Source: Rhizobium deserti (GTDB taxonomy: Bacteria; Pseudomonadota; Alphaproteobacteria; Rhizobiales; Rhizobiaceae). Taken from it: a DNA stretch of 64,000 nucleotides. The position numbers and the translations under genes were made by a program. Positions 1 through 7,724 of this stretch are shown one piece after another; positions within the stretch are counted from its first letter, which is position 1; each line of letters starts with the position of its first letter. The notes under the pieces were generated by a model, which saw only the letters and a program-made list of their open reading frames with translations, ran no database searches and had not been told where the DNA came from. The stretch is taken from assembly GCF_004358025.1 (NCBI RefSeq), contig NZ_SMTL01000001.1:682001-746000 (forward strand), given 5' to 3'.

Positions 1-1
1 C

Positions 2-1015
2 TGGCTCGACGGATATACCCCGGTACCGAACTTGCGCGGCAAGACCCAGATTAAGGAATTCGACGCCTTCCCGACGCTCGAGCAGCTGCCGCTTTGGGGC
101 TTCGACGGTTCGTCCACTATGCAGGCCGAAGGCCGCTCGTCCGATTGCGTGCTGAAGCCGGTCGCCGTCTACCCGGACCCAGCTCGCACCAACGGCGTGC
201 TGGTCATGTGCGAAGTCATGATGCCGGATGGCGTAACGCCGCATGCATCGAACGCCCGCGCCACCATTCTGGATGACGAAGACGCCTGGTTCGGCTTCGA
301 ACAGGAATACTTCTTCTACGAAAACGGTCGCCCGCTCGGCTTCCCGGAACAAGGCTACCCGGCTCCGCAGGGCCCCTATTACACCGGCGTCGGCTATTCG
401 AACGTCGGCTCGGTGGCCCGCGAAATCGTCGAAGAACATCTTGACCTCTGCCTTGCTGCCGGCATCAACCATGAAGGCATCAATGCCGAAGTCGCCAAGG
501 GCCAGTGGGAATTCCAGATTTTCGGCAAGGGCTCCAAGCGCGCCGCCGACCAGATCTGGATGGCCCGCTACCTGCTGCAGCGCCTGACTGAAAAATACGG
601 CATCGACATTGAGTACCACTGCAAGCCGCTCGGCGACACCGACTGGAACGGTTCCGGCATGCATTGCAACTTCTCGACCAAGTTCATGCGCGAAGTAGGT
701 GGCAAGGCTTATTTCGAAGCTCTGATGGCCCAGTTCGACAAGAACCTGATGGACCACATCGCCGTCTACGGCCCGGACAACGACAAGCGTCTGACCGGCA
801 AGCACGAAACCGCCCCGTGGAACAAATTCTCCTACGGCGTTGCCGACCGTGGTGCTTCGATCCGCGTGCCGCACTCGTTCATCAAGAACGACTACAAGGG
901 TTATCTGGAAGATCGCCGTCCGAACTCCCAGGGCGACCCCTACCAGATCGCTTCGCAGGTTCTGAAGACGATCTCGGAAGTGCCGACCGAAGGCTATGCT
1001 TCGGCTGCAGCCTGA
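2..1015 (+). CDS. glnII: Glutamine synthetase II, 5' end outside window
   Basis: ATP-dependent amidation of glutamate to glutamine in the cytoplasm, the main ammonium-assimilating step. The reading frame is already open at base 2 (WLDGYTPVPNLRG), so the true start lies a few codons upstream of the window. The protein carries the eukaryotic-type GSII signatures: LWGFDGSST near the N-terminus, FGFEQEYFF (metal-binding glutamates), the EFQIFGKG stretch, NGSGMHCNFSTK (nucleotide binding), and RGASIRVPHSF. GSII is the short form of the enzyme (about 330-350 residues), found in eukaryotes and in rhizobia as GlnII; the visible 337 residues fit a nearly complete protein. A strong terminator follows 25 bases after the stop, so the gene ends its transcription unit here. 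No adenylylation site of GSI type is expected. Confidence 0.97.
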   Translation, partial: WLDGYTPVPNLRGKTQIKEFDAFPTLEQLPLWGFDGSSTMQAEGRSSDCVLKPVAVYPDPARTNGVLVMCEVMMPDGVTPHASNARATILDDEDAWFGFEQEYFFYENGRPLGFPEQGYPAPQGPYYTGVGYSNVGSVAREIVEEHLDLCLAAGINHEGINAEVAKGQWEFQIFGKGSKRAADQIWMARYLLQRLTEKYGIDIEYHCKPLGDTDWNGSGMHCNFSTKFMREVGGKAYFEALMAQFDKNLMDHIAVYGPDNDKRLTGKHETAPWNKFSYGVADRGASIRVPHSFIKNDYKGYLEDRRPNSQGDPYQIASQVLKTISEVPTEGYASAAA

Positions 1016-1040
1016 TTATTGATACCATCCTCCCAAGGAC

Positions 1041-1072
1041 GAAAACGCCGGCTTCAGGGCCGGCGTTTTCTG
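1041..1072 (+). terminator. Rho-independent terminator of glnII
   Basis: A perfect 12-bp stem (GAAAACGCCGGC, 1041-1052, against 1059-1070) with a 6-base loop; the descending arm ends in TTTTC followed by TGTTT. The arms also carry A-rich and T-rich ends, so it could work for both strands. Confidence 0.85.
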
Positions 1073-1149
1073 TTTGATCTGGTCGCTGCTCCGATCGCGT
1101 CCATGATCGGCGACATCTCGCCGGCATAACGACAAAGGCTGTGGCGGAT

Positions 1150-1797
1150 CTACTTTCCCGCCCGCGCCCTTAAGCCATCCATGAACAACTGCTCGAGGAA
1201 GCGCGCCGCGTCTTCGAAACGCCCCTCTCCTGCGGATGCCTGGCCAAGCACGGCGCGCACCTGCACATCGAAATCCGCATAATGCTGCGTTGTCGACCAG
1301 ATCGAGAAAATCAGGTGGTAAGGATCGCACTTGGCAATCTTGCCGGCTCGCGCCCAGGTGCGGATCACCTCCGCCTTCTCGTCCACCAATTCCTTCAGCG
1401 GACCTTTCAGCTCGTCCTCGATATGCGGCGCTCCCTGCAGCACTTCATTGGCAAAAAGCCGGCTTTCCCGGGGAAAATCGCGCGCCATTTCTAGCTTCCG
1501 GCGAATATAGGAACGGATCTCGGATTCAGGACGGCCCTCCGCATCAAATGCCTGCAGCGGCTCCAGCCAAGTAAACAGGACCCGATCGATCAGCTGCCGG
1601 TGGATCGCTTCCTTCGTTCTGAAATAATAGAGCAGGTTCGGCTTCGACATACCGGCTGCCTCGGCGATCTGATCTATAGTGGATCCGCGAAATCCGTTCG
1701 AAGAAAAGACGTCGAGCGCCGCATCCAGAATGCGCTCTTCCTTCTCTTCCTGGATGCGCGTGCGCCTTTGTGTCTTTGCCGCCCGTGGCACAGCCAT
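1150..1797 (-). CDS. rutR: RutR-like TetR-family pyrimidine regulator
   Basis: Predicted repressor of pyrimidine catabolism; in Escherichia coli RutR binds uracil and releases DNA. The 215-residue protein has an N-terminal TetR helix-turn-helix (TIDQIAEAAGMSKPNLLYYF, about residues 40-60), followed by the ligand-binding half that in RutR-type proteins contains FANEVLQGAP and FSIWSTTQHYADF, both present here. It is divergent from the amidohydrolase-dihydropyrimidinase operon, and the intergenic region holds a near-consensus RutR box (1885-1900), which supports the assignment strongly. It probably controls both directions. The exact effector (uracil or another pyrimidine) is inferred from the family. 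Confidence 0.88.
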   Translation of the reverse strand: MAVPRAAKTQRRTRIQEEKEERILDAALDVFSSNGFRGSTIDQIAEAAGMSKPNLLYYFRTKEAIHRQLIDRVLFTWLEPLQAFDAEGRPESEIRSYIRRKLEMARDFPRESRLFANEVLQGAPHIEDELKGPLKELVDEKAEVIRTWARAGKIAKCDPYHLIFSIWSTTQHYADFDVQVRAVLGQASAGEGRFEDAARFLEQLFMDGLRARAGK

Positions 1798-1884
1798 CCG
1801 CTATTCGCCTTCTTATTCAACCGCCCAGAATTATCTGGAGTTTCCTGATTTTTGGCTTGAGTGAAGCCACGGAAATTGTAAGCT

Positions 1885-1900
1885 TTTACCAATCGGTCAA
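1885..1900. promoter_or_regulatory. RutR-type operator
   Basis: The sequence TTTACC-AATC-GGTCAA matches the E. coli RutR box TTGACC-ANNT-GGTCAA with one change in the left arm and one in the centre. It lies between the divergent rutR-like gene and the pyrimidine operon, about 88 bases from the rutR start and 119 bases from the amidohydrolase start. Confidence 0.7.
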
Positions 1901-2018
1901 ATATCGGTAACAAGCATAATAAAGGCAATGCCGATCTTCCGCCTCCTTGGCGGAAGGACCATGGGAACGAACAGCATGCCGCTCCTGGGCGGCAGAATAA
2001 CTGGTGAGGACTTAATCC

Positions 2019-3272
2019 ATGGTGGCAGCACCGGGCGAGAACCTGCGCGTCAACGGCGACCGTCTCTGGGACATGTTGATGGAGATGGCGAAGATCGGCC
2101 CTGGCATTGCCGGCGGCAACAATCGCCAAACGCTGACGGATGCGGACGCAGAAGGCCGCAACCTCTTCAAGACATGGTGTGAAACAGAGGGCATGGCGAT
2201 CGGCGTCGACCAAATGGGCACGATGTTCGCCACACGCGCAGGCACCGATCCGGATGCCCTGCCCGTTTATATCGGCAGCCATCTCGACACACAACCGACG
2301 GGCGGAAAATACGACGGTGTCCTCGGCGTGCTGGCAGGTCTTGAGGTCGTACGGTCCTTGAACGATCTCGGCATTCGCACGAAGCACCCGATCACCATCA
2401 CCAACTGGACAAATGAGGAAGGTGCGCGCTTCGCTCCCGCCATGCTTGCTTCGGGCGTCTTTGCGGGCGTCCACACGATAGACTATGCCTATAGCCGCAA
2501 AGATCCGGACGGGAAAACCTTCGGCGACGAGCTGAAGCGGATTGGCTGGGTCGGCGAGGAAGAGGTCGGTGCCCGCAAGATGCACGCCTATTTCGAATAT
2601 CACATCGAACAGGGGCCGATCCTCGAGGCGGAAGACAAGCAGATCGGCGTGGTCACCCACTGCCAGGGGCTCTGGTGGCTGGAATTCACCCTGACCGGCC
2701 GCGAAGCCCACACGGGCTCGACGCCGATGAACATGCGCATCAATGCCGGGCTTGCCATGAGCCGCATCTTGGAAATGGTTCAGGACGTGGCGATGGCCGA
2801 GCAGCCGGGCGCGGTCGGCGGTGTCGGGCAGATGGTCTTCTCGCCCAATTCCCGCAACGTGCTGCCGGGCAAGGTGGTCTTCACCGTCGACATCCGCACG
2901 CCGAGCCAAGACAAGCTCGATCGCATGCGGACGAGGATCGAGGCCCGGGCCGCCGAAATCTGCGAAAAGCTCGGCGTCGGCTGCTCGGTGGAAGCGGTTG
3001 GCCACTTCGACCCGGTGACCTTCGACCCGGTCCTGGTCGGACGCGTGCGCGAGGCCGCCGAACGTCTGGGCTACAGCCACATGAACGTCATCTCCGGCGC
3101 CGGCCACGATGCCTGCTGGGCCGCCAAGGTGGCGCCTTCGACGATGATCATGTGCCCCTGCGTCGGCGGCCTTTCGCACAACGAGGCAGAAGAGATTTCG
3201 AAGGACTGGGCGGCGGCGGGAGCGGACGTGCTGTTTCATGCGGTGCTGGAGACGGCGGAGATTGTGGAGTAG
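2019..3272 (+). CDS. Zn-dependent amidohydrolase, N-carbamoyl-beta-alanine type
   Basis: Likely hydrolyses an N-carbamoyl amino acid (beta-ureidopropionate, the last step of reductive uracil degradation) to the amino acid, CO2 and ammonia. The 417-residue protein belongs to the M20 allantoate amidohydrolase/beta-ureidopropionase/hydantoinase-C family: GSHLDTQPTGGKYDG supplies metal-binding His and Asp, TNWTNEEGARF the bridging glutamates, HIEQGP the next ligand, SGAGHDACW the substrate arginine/histidine region, and GGLSHNEAE the final metal His. The ATG at 2019 has an upstream GGTGAGG. Adjacent dihydropyrimidinase and the RutR box make N-carbamoyl-beta-alanine the best substrate guess; allantoate or L-carbamoylases are alternatives that motifs alone cannot exclude. 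Confidence 0.9.
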   Translation: MVAAPGENLRVNGDRLWDMLMEMAKIGPGIAGGNNRQTLTDADAEGRNLFKTWCETEGMAIGVDQMGTMFATRAGTDPDALPVYIGSHLDTQPTGGKYDGVLGVLAGLEVVRSLNDLGIRTKHPITITNWTNEEGARFAPAMLASGVFAGVHTIDYAYSRKDPDGKTFGDELKRIGWVGEEEVGARKMHAYFEYHIEQGPILEAEDKQIGVVTHCQGLWWLEFTLTGREAHTGSTPMNMRINAGLAMSRILEMVQDVAMAEQPGAVGGVGQMVFSPNSRNVLPGKVVFTVDIRTPSQDKLDRMRTRIEARAAEICEKLGVGCSVEAVGHFDPVTFDPVLVGRVREAAERLGYSHMNVISGAGHDACWAAKVAPSTMIMCPCVGGLSHNEAEEISKDWAAAGADVLFHAVLETAEIVE

Positions 3273-3305
3273 ATTGGGGAGCAGCCTGCTGAAAAGGAGA
3301 ATGCC

Positions 3306-3518
3306 ATGGGACGTCCGGCAGAGTTATCACCCGAAGAGCGCGCCGACCTGATCCGTCGTGGCTATCGGCCGGTCGAGATTTGGGTGCCGGACGCGACGAG
3401 TAAGGCTTATCGTGAGGAGGCGGCAAGGCAGGCAAAGTCTGCCGTCGAGTCCGATCTTAGAGCCGGCATAGACGAACTTCTGGATGAAGATCCGGAAACG
3501 GATTGGGAAAAGCCGTGA
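3306..3518 (+). CDS. MazE-like antitoxin (DUF3018 type)
   Basis: Small 70-residue predicted antitoxin that would neutralise the ribonuclease encoded directly downstream. The RGYRPVEIWVPD segment near the middle is typical of DUF3018/MazE-like antitoxins, and the acidic C-terminus (ELLDEDPETDWEKP) is the kind of tail that binds a MazF dimer. The start has a clear AAGGAGA site. Its stop overlaps the toxin start (GTGA at 3515-3518), so the pair is translationally coupled. It sits 33 bases after the amidohydrolase stop with no visible terminator, and so probably also lies within the pyrimidine operon transcript. Confidence 0.8.
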   Translation: MGRPAELSPEERADLIRRGYRPVEIWVPDATSKAYREEAARQAKSAVESDLRAGIDELLDEDPETDWEKP

Positions 3519-3877
3519 AGTTCAGACGCGGCGACATGGGAACAGCAGCATTTCAGGGCGATCTCGGCAAGCCTAGACCGGCTGTCATCCTCCACGCTGA
3601 CGAGTTCATCGACTACCACACGACGCTTCTTATGTGCCCGCTAACGACCTTCCTTGCCGACTCACCGATCTTTCGCCCGACGATCCACCCTTCGGCTGAC
3701 AATGGCTTGTCCGTAACGTCGCAGATTATGGTCGACAAGATGACGCATCTGAAAAAGACAGCATTACGGCAAGTCATCGGACATTTGAACGATGACGAGA
3801 TGCAACTCCTTGAGGCGGCAGTCATCACTATGATCGGGCTAAGGCGATCGGTGCTGCCAGTCACGCGAATCCAATAA
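3515..3877 (+). CDS. MazF/PemK-family mRNA-cleaving toxin
   Basis: Predicted sequence-specific endoribonuclease toxin of about 120 residues. It opens with the family pattern KFRRGDMGTAAF followed by GKPRPAVIL (RPAVIL is the conserved PemK/MazF strand containing the catalytic arginine), then SQIMVDKMTHLKK and a C-terminal helix. I chose the GTG at 3515, which overlaps the antitoxin TGA and places the conserved RRGD motif at the expected N-terminal position; an in-frame TTG at 3503 is less likely. Dihydropyrimidinase starts only 14 bases after the stop, so the toxin-antitoxin pair is wedged between two catabolic genes of one operon. Confidence 0.85.
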   Translation: MKFRRGDMGTAAFQGDLGKPRPAVILHADEFIDYHTTLLMCPLTTFLADSPIFRPTIHPSADNGLSVTSQIMVDKMTHLKKTALRQVIGHLNDDEMQLLEAAVITMIGLRRSVLPVTRIQ

Positions 3878-3891
3878 CAAGGGGAACAACC

Positions 3892-5346
3892 ATGACCACA
3901 GTCATCAAGGGTGGCACCATCGTCACTGCCGACCTCACCTATATGGCCGACGTCAAGATCGATGGCGGCAAGATCGTCGAGATCGGCCCCAACCTATCCG
4001 GGGCCACTACGTTGGACGCCTCCGGCTGTTATGTCATGCCGGGCGGCATCGATCCGCATGTGCATCTGGAAATGCCGTTCATGGGCACCTATTCGGCCGA
4101 CGATTTCGAAAGCGGCACGCGCGCGGCGCTGGCCGGCGGCACGACCATGGTGGTCGATTTCTGCCTGCCCGATCCCGGCCAGTCACTGCTCGACGCGCTG
4201 AAGCGCTGGGACAACAAGGCGACGCGCGCCACCTGCGACTACTCCTTCCACATGGCGATCACCTGGTGGGGCGAGCAGGTCTTCAACGAGATGAAGGCCG
4301 TTGTTTCGCATCACGGCATCAACACCTTCAAGCACTTCATGGCTTATAAAGGCGCGCTGATGGTCAACGACGACGAGATGTTCGCGTCGTTTTCCCGCTG
4401 CGCCGAACTGGGAGCCCTTCCCCTGGTTCATGCTGAGAACGGCGACGTGGTTGCTGCCATGCAGGCTAAACTGATGGACGAGGGCAATAACGGCCCGGAA
4501 GCGCATGCCTATTCGCGGCCCGCTTCCGTCGAGGGTGAAGCAACCAATCGGGCCATCATCATCGCCGATATGGCCGGCGTCCCGCTCTATGTCGTCCATA
4601 CCTCCTGCGAACAGGCCCACGAGGCGATCCGCCGGGCACGCCAGAATGGCATGCGCGTCTATGGTGAGCCGCTGATCCAGCACCTGACGCTCGACGAAAG
4701 CGAATATTTCGACAAGGACTGGGACCATTCCGCCCGCCGCGTCATGTCGCCGCCCTTCCGCAGCAAGCAGCATCAGGATTCACTCTGGGCCGGCCTCGCC
4801 TCGGGTTCGCTGCAGGTGGTGGCGACCGACCACTGCGCCTTCACCACGGACCAGAAGCGCACCGGCCTCAGCGATTTCAGAAAGATCCCGAACGGCACCG
4901 GCGGGCTGGAAGACCGGCTGCCAATGCTCTGGACCCATGGCGTCGCGACCGGCCGCATCACCATGAACGAGTTCGTGGCAGTGACCTCCACCAACATCGC
5001 CAAGATCCTCAATATCTATCCGAGGAAAGGCGCGATCCTCGTCGGTGCCGATGCCGATATTGTCGTGTTCGATCCAAGCAAGTCGAAGACCATCTCGGCT
5101 GCCACGCAGCAATCGGCGATCGACTACAATGTCTTCGAGGGCAAGCAGGTGATCGGGCTGCCGCGATATACGCTGACCCGCGGTTTCGTTGCCATCGAGG
5201 ATGGCGCCGTCAAAACCCGGGAAGGCCACGGTCACTTCGTCAAGCGCGAGCCCTATCCTGCCGTCAGCAAGGCCCTTTCGAACTGGAAGGAGCTGACCGC
5301 GCCACGCAAGGTGGAGCGGTCGGGGATTCCGGCTTCGGGAGTGTGA
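3892..5346 (+). CDS. hydA: Dihydropyrimidinase / D-hydantoinase
   Basis: Opens the ring of dihydrouracil or dihydrothymine (and 5-substituted hydantoins) to the N-carbamoyl beta-amino acid, the step before the upstream amidohydrolase. The 484-residue cyclic amidohydrolase shows DPHVHLEMPF (metal His pair), TFKHFMAYKG (the lysine that is carbamylated to bridge the two zinc ions), HAENGD, VVHTSCEQA and ATDHCAF (final metal Asp), all in the expected order. Length and motifs are standard for HydA/PydB. An AAGGGGA site precedes the ATG. The dihydropyrimidine dehydrogenase genes that start the same pathway are not in this window. Confidence 0.94.
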   Translation: MTTVIKGGTIVTADLTYMADVKIDGGKIVEIGPNLSGATTLDASGCYVMPGGIDPHVHLEMPFMGTYSADDFESGTRAALAGGTTMVVDFCLPDPGQSLLDALKRWDNKATRATCDYSFHMAITWWGEQVFNEMKAVVSHHGINTFKHFMAYKGALMVNDDEMFASFSRCAELGALPLVHAENGDVVAAMQAKLMDEGNNGPEAHAYSRPASVEGEATNRAIIIADMAGVPLYVVHTSCEQAHEAIRRARQNGMRVYGEPLIQHLTLDESEYFDKDWDHSARRVMSPPFRSKQHQDSLWAGLASGSLQVVATDHCAFTTDQKRTGLSDFRKIPNGTGGLEDRLPMLWTHGVATGRITMNEFVAVTSTNIAKILNIYPRKGAILVGADADIVVFDPSKSKTISAATQQSAIDYNVFEGKQVIGLPRYTLTRGFVAIEDGAVKTREGHGHFVKREPYPAVSKALSNWKELTAPRKVERSGIPASGV

Positions 5347-5350
5347 CGGG

Positions 5351-5710
5351 ATGCGCTCGGTAGCAACTGTCCTCTGCCTGGGTATGGCAACTGCATCCGC
5401 AAACGCCGCCGCCTTCCTCGACGGCGCCTATGGCAGCAAGGAAGGCTGCATCTACGCCAGAACAGGCGAATCCTCAGGCGCCGACGACTTCTTTCTGCTG
5501 AACGACGACGGCATTACCACTTCGGTCTCGACCTGCGACTTCAGGGGCGAAGCCAAAAAGACGGCGACGGGCTTTGAAATCCTAGCAGAATGCGAGGCCG
5601 ATGGGGAAGCAGGGTCGCTGGACACGGCAACTCTGAACAGATCCAGCAAGGGCTATACGGTGACCTTCCCGGATGGCACGAAATGGGGACCGCTCGCGAA
5701 ATGCCGGTAA
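5351..5710 (+). CDS. Small secreted protein of unknown function
   Basis: I do not recognise this 119-residue protein. It has a short signal peptide (MRSVATVLCLGMATASANAA) and then an acidic, Gly/Ser/Thr-rich body with four cysteines in the mature part (GCIYAR, STCDFRG, LAECEADG, LAKCR), suggesting a small disulfide-stabilised periplasmic domain. It starts 4 bases after dihydropyrimidinase and its TAA overlaps the ATG of the ABC ATPase, so it is a coupled member of the pyrimidine operon. A role in the periplasmic step of substrate capture is possible but only inferred from position. Confidence 0.7.
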   Translation: MRSVATVLCLGMATASANAAAFLDGAYGSKEGCIYARTGESSGADDFFLLNDDGITTSVSTCDFRGEAKKTATGFEILAECEADGEAGSLDTATLNRSSKGYTVTFPDGTKWGPLAKCR

Positions 5711-6498
5711 ATGAAACTGCATCTTCGGTCGTCTCCGCCAGAAGGCTGGGCCTGACCTTCGAGACCAATGACGGGCCGGTGCATGCACTCTCGGATGTCG
5801 ATCTGGAGGTAAAGCGTGGTGACTTTGTTTCCTTCATCGGACCGTCCGGCTGCGGCAAGACAACCTTTCTGCGGGTTATCGCCGATCTTGAGAAGGCCAC
5901 GTCGGGCGAGATCACCGTCAACGGCATGACGCCGGAAGAAGCGCGCAAATCGCGGTCCTACGGTTATGTCTTCCAGGCGCCCGCCCTTTATCCTTGGCGG
6001 ACAATCGAAAAGAACGTCGCCTTGCCGCTGGAGATCATGGGCTATTCCAAGGCCGATCGGGACGGGCGGATCCAGCGCACGCTCGAGCTCGTCAATCTGT
6101 CCGGCTTCGGCAAGAAATATCCCTGGCAGCTTTCGGGCGGCATGCAGCAGCGCGCCTCGATCGCCCGGGCTTTGGCTTTCGATGCCGACCTCCTGCTGAT
6201 GGACGAGCCTTTCGGCGCACTCGACGAGATCGTCCGCGACCATCTCAACGAACAGCTGCTGAAGCTCTGGGCGCGCACCGAAAAGACCATCTGTTTCGTC
6301 ACCCATTCCATCCCCGAAGCCGTCTATCTCTCGACCCGCATCGTCGTCATGTCGCCCCGTCCCGGCCGCGTCACGGACATCATCGAATCTACCCTCCCAA
6401 GGGAACGCCCGCTCGACATCCGAGAGACGCCGGAATTCCTCGCCATCGCCCACCGGGTCCGCGAAGGACTGAGAGCGGGGCACAGTTATGAGGAGTGA
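5701..6498 (+). CDS. ABC importer ATPase, ThiZ/SsuB type
   Basis: Cytoplasmic ATPase energising the importer encoded by the following permeases and binding protein. Walker A is GPSGCGKTTFLRVI, the signature is LSGGMQQRASIARAL, Walker B is LLLMDEPFGALDE and the switch histidine lies in FVTHSIPEA; this is the nitrate/sulfonate/taurine/hydroxymethylpyrimidine subclass. I start it at the ATG of 5701 (MPVNETASS), which overlaps the upstream stop (ATGCCGGTAA); a longer reading from 5590 would run through the preceding gene. Given the operon, the substrate is probably a pyrimidine, hydantoin or hydroxymethylpyrimidine-like compound. Confidence 0.9.
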   Translation: MPVNETASSVVSARRLGLTFETNDGPVHALSDVDLEVKRGDFVSFIGPSGCGKTTFLRVIADLEKATSGEITVNGMTPEEARKSRSYGYVFQAPALYPWRTIEKNVALPLEIMGYSKADRDGRIQRTLELVNLSGFGKKYPWQLSGGMQQRASIARALAFDADLLLMDEPFGALDEIVRDHLNEQLLKLWARTEKTICFVTHSIPEAVYLSTRIVVMSPRPGRVTDIIESTLPRERPLDIRETPEFLAIAHRVREGLRAGHSYEE

Positions 6499-6501
6499 GG
6501 C

Positions 6502-6837
6502 ATGAACCCCATCTTCCTCCTCTGGCTGGCCGGGGCTATGGCGGTGTTTCTGTCGGCAGCGACGGCGTCGCGGGCTTATATCACTTCAAACAATATCCTG
6601 CTGCTCGTCCTATCGCTGGCGCTTTACTGCGTCGGAAACCTGATGATGGTGAAGTTGATGCGCGAGGGCGGGCTGGGGCTGGCCATCTCGGCCTCGGCCA
6701 TTGCGCAACTGGTGCTGATCAACGTCATCGCCTTTGCCGTTTTCGGGGAACGCCCGAATACGATGCAACTGGCAGGCGTTGGCTTGGGCGTCATCGCCAT
6801 GGTGCTGATGCTGCTTCCGCTGGAGGCGAAGAGCTGA
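6502..6837 (+). CDS. Small 4-TM protein, SMR/EamA-like
   Basis: A 111-residue, very hydrophobic protein with about four membrane spans (roughly residues 3-22, 31-50, 58-78 and 86-106). Size, the G-E-R segment (FGERPNTMQLAGVGLG) and the last-helix pattern are like the small multidrug resistance and EamA half-transporters, but the conserved membrane Glu of EmrE (Glu14) is not in the first helix. It starts 3 bases after the ATPase and its TGA overlaps the ATG of the first permease (ATGA at 6837), so it is an integral member of the importer operon. Its job is unknown; an accessory membrane subunit of the importer or a separate small exporter are both possible. Confidence 0.7.
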   Translation: MNPIFLLWLAGAMAVFLSAATASRAYITSNNILLLVLSLALYCVGNLMMVKLMREGGLGLAISASAIAQLVLINVIAFAVFGERPNTMQLAGVGLGVIAMVLMLLPLEAKS

Positions 6838-7724
6838 TGCAGACGGAAAAACTCGTCCAGGACCGCATACTTCCCGTCGCGGTAATCGTGCTGGCCATCG
6901 TCGCGATCTGGTATATCGGCGCCCACTTCATGAACGCGCCCTTCCAACGGGATCTCGACCGGCGTGCCAATGTCACGTCGACGGCAGCGGACTTCTTCAA
7001 GAAGACCATGTCGCAGCCGAAGCCGATCCTGCCGGCGCCGCATCAGGTGGTGAGCAATGTCTTCGAAAACACGTTTCTGCGCAGCGTCACCAGCAATCGG
7101 AGCCTCGTATACCACAGTTGGGTGACACTATCCTCAACCGCTGTGGGCTTCGGCTTCGGAACGCTGCTCGGGATCCTGATCGCGGTCGGCATCGTGCATG
7201 TAACGACGCTCGAGCGCAGCCTGATGCCCTGGATCATCGCCTCGCAGACCGTGCCGATTCTGGCGGTGGCGCCAATGGTGATCGTCGTGCTGGGCGCCAT
7301 CAACATAACCGGCCTGATCCCGAAGGCCTTCATCTCCACCTATCTTTCCTTCTTTCCGGTCGCGGTCGGCATGGTCAAGGGACTGAGGTCGCCGGAACTC
7401 ATTCAGCTCGACCTGATGCGCACCTACCATGCCAGCACGGCGCAAACCTTCTGGAAGCTGCGTGTGCCGGCTTCGATCCCGTTCCTGTTCACCTCGATGA
7501 AAGTGGCGGTCGCCGCAAGCCTGGTCGGGGCGATCGTCGGCGAATTGCCGACAGGTGCCGTGGCCGGTATCGGCTCCAAGCTGCTGGCCGGCTCCTATTA
7601 CAGTCAAACGATCGACATCTGGGCCGCACTGATCGCCGGATCGGTTCTCGCAGCACTGCTGGTGGCGCTTGTCGGCCTGCTGGGCCGGATCGTCGACCGG
7701 TCGATGGGCGGGAGGTCGGCATGA
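6837..7724 (+). CDS. ABC importer permease 1, ThiX/SsuC type
   Basis: Inner-membrane permease of 295 residues with about six spans; an N-terminal span (VAVIVLAIVAIWYIGAHF) is followed by a periplasmic stretch and the BPD_transp_1 domain. The ATPase-contacting EAA-like loop is seen around LMRTYHASTAQTFWKLRVPASIPF, where ...RVPAS-P corresponds to the usual G...LP. The ATG at 6837 shares its A with the preceding stop; reading upstream of it would run through the small membrane protein gene in another frame. It pairs with permease 2, also coupled by an ATGA overlap, so the importer probably uses a heterodimeric channel. Confidence 0.88.
   Translation: MQTEKLVQDRILPVAVIVLAIVAIWYIGAHFMNAPFQRDLDRRANVTSTAADFFKKTMSQPKPILPAPHQVVSNVFENTFLRSVTSNRSLVYHSWVTLSSTAVGFGFGTLLGILIAVGIVHVTTLERSLMPWIIASQTVPILAVAPMVIVVLGAINITGLIPKAFISTYLSFFPVAVGMVKGLRSPELIQLDLMRTYHASTAQTFWKLRVPASIPFLFTSMKVAVAASLVGAIVGELPTGAVAGIGSKLLAGSYYSQTIDIWAALIAGSVLAALLVALVGLLGRIVDRSMGGRSA

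Noticed and set aside
1674..3239. A 521-codon open frame on the minus strand opposite the amidohydrolase
   Set aside because: Product is His/Arg/Asp-rich without motifs; it is the antisense shadow of a high-GC gene with clear M20 motifs on the plus strand.
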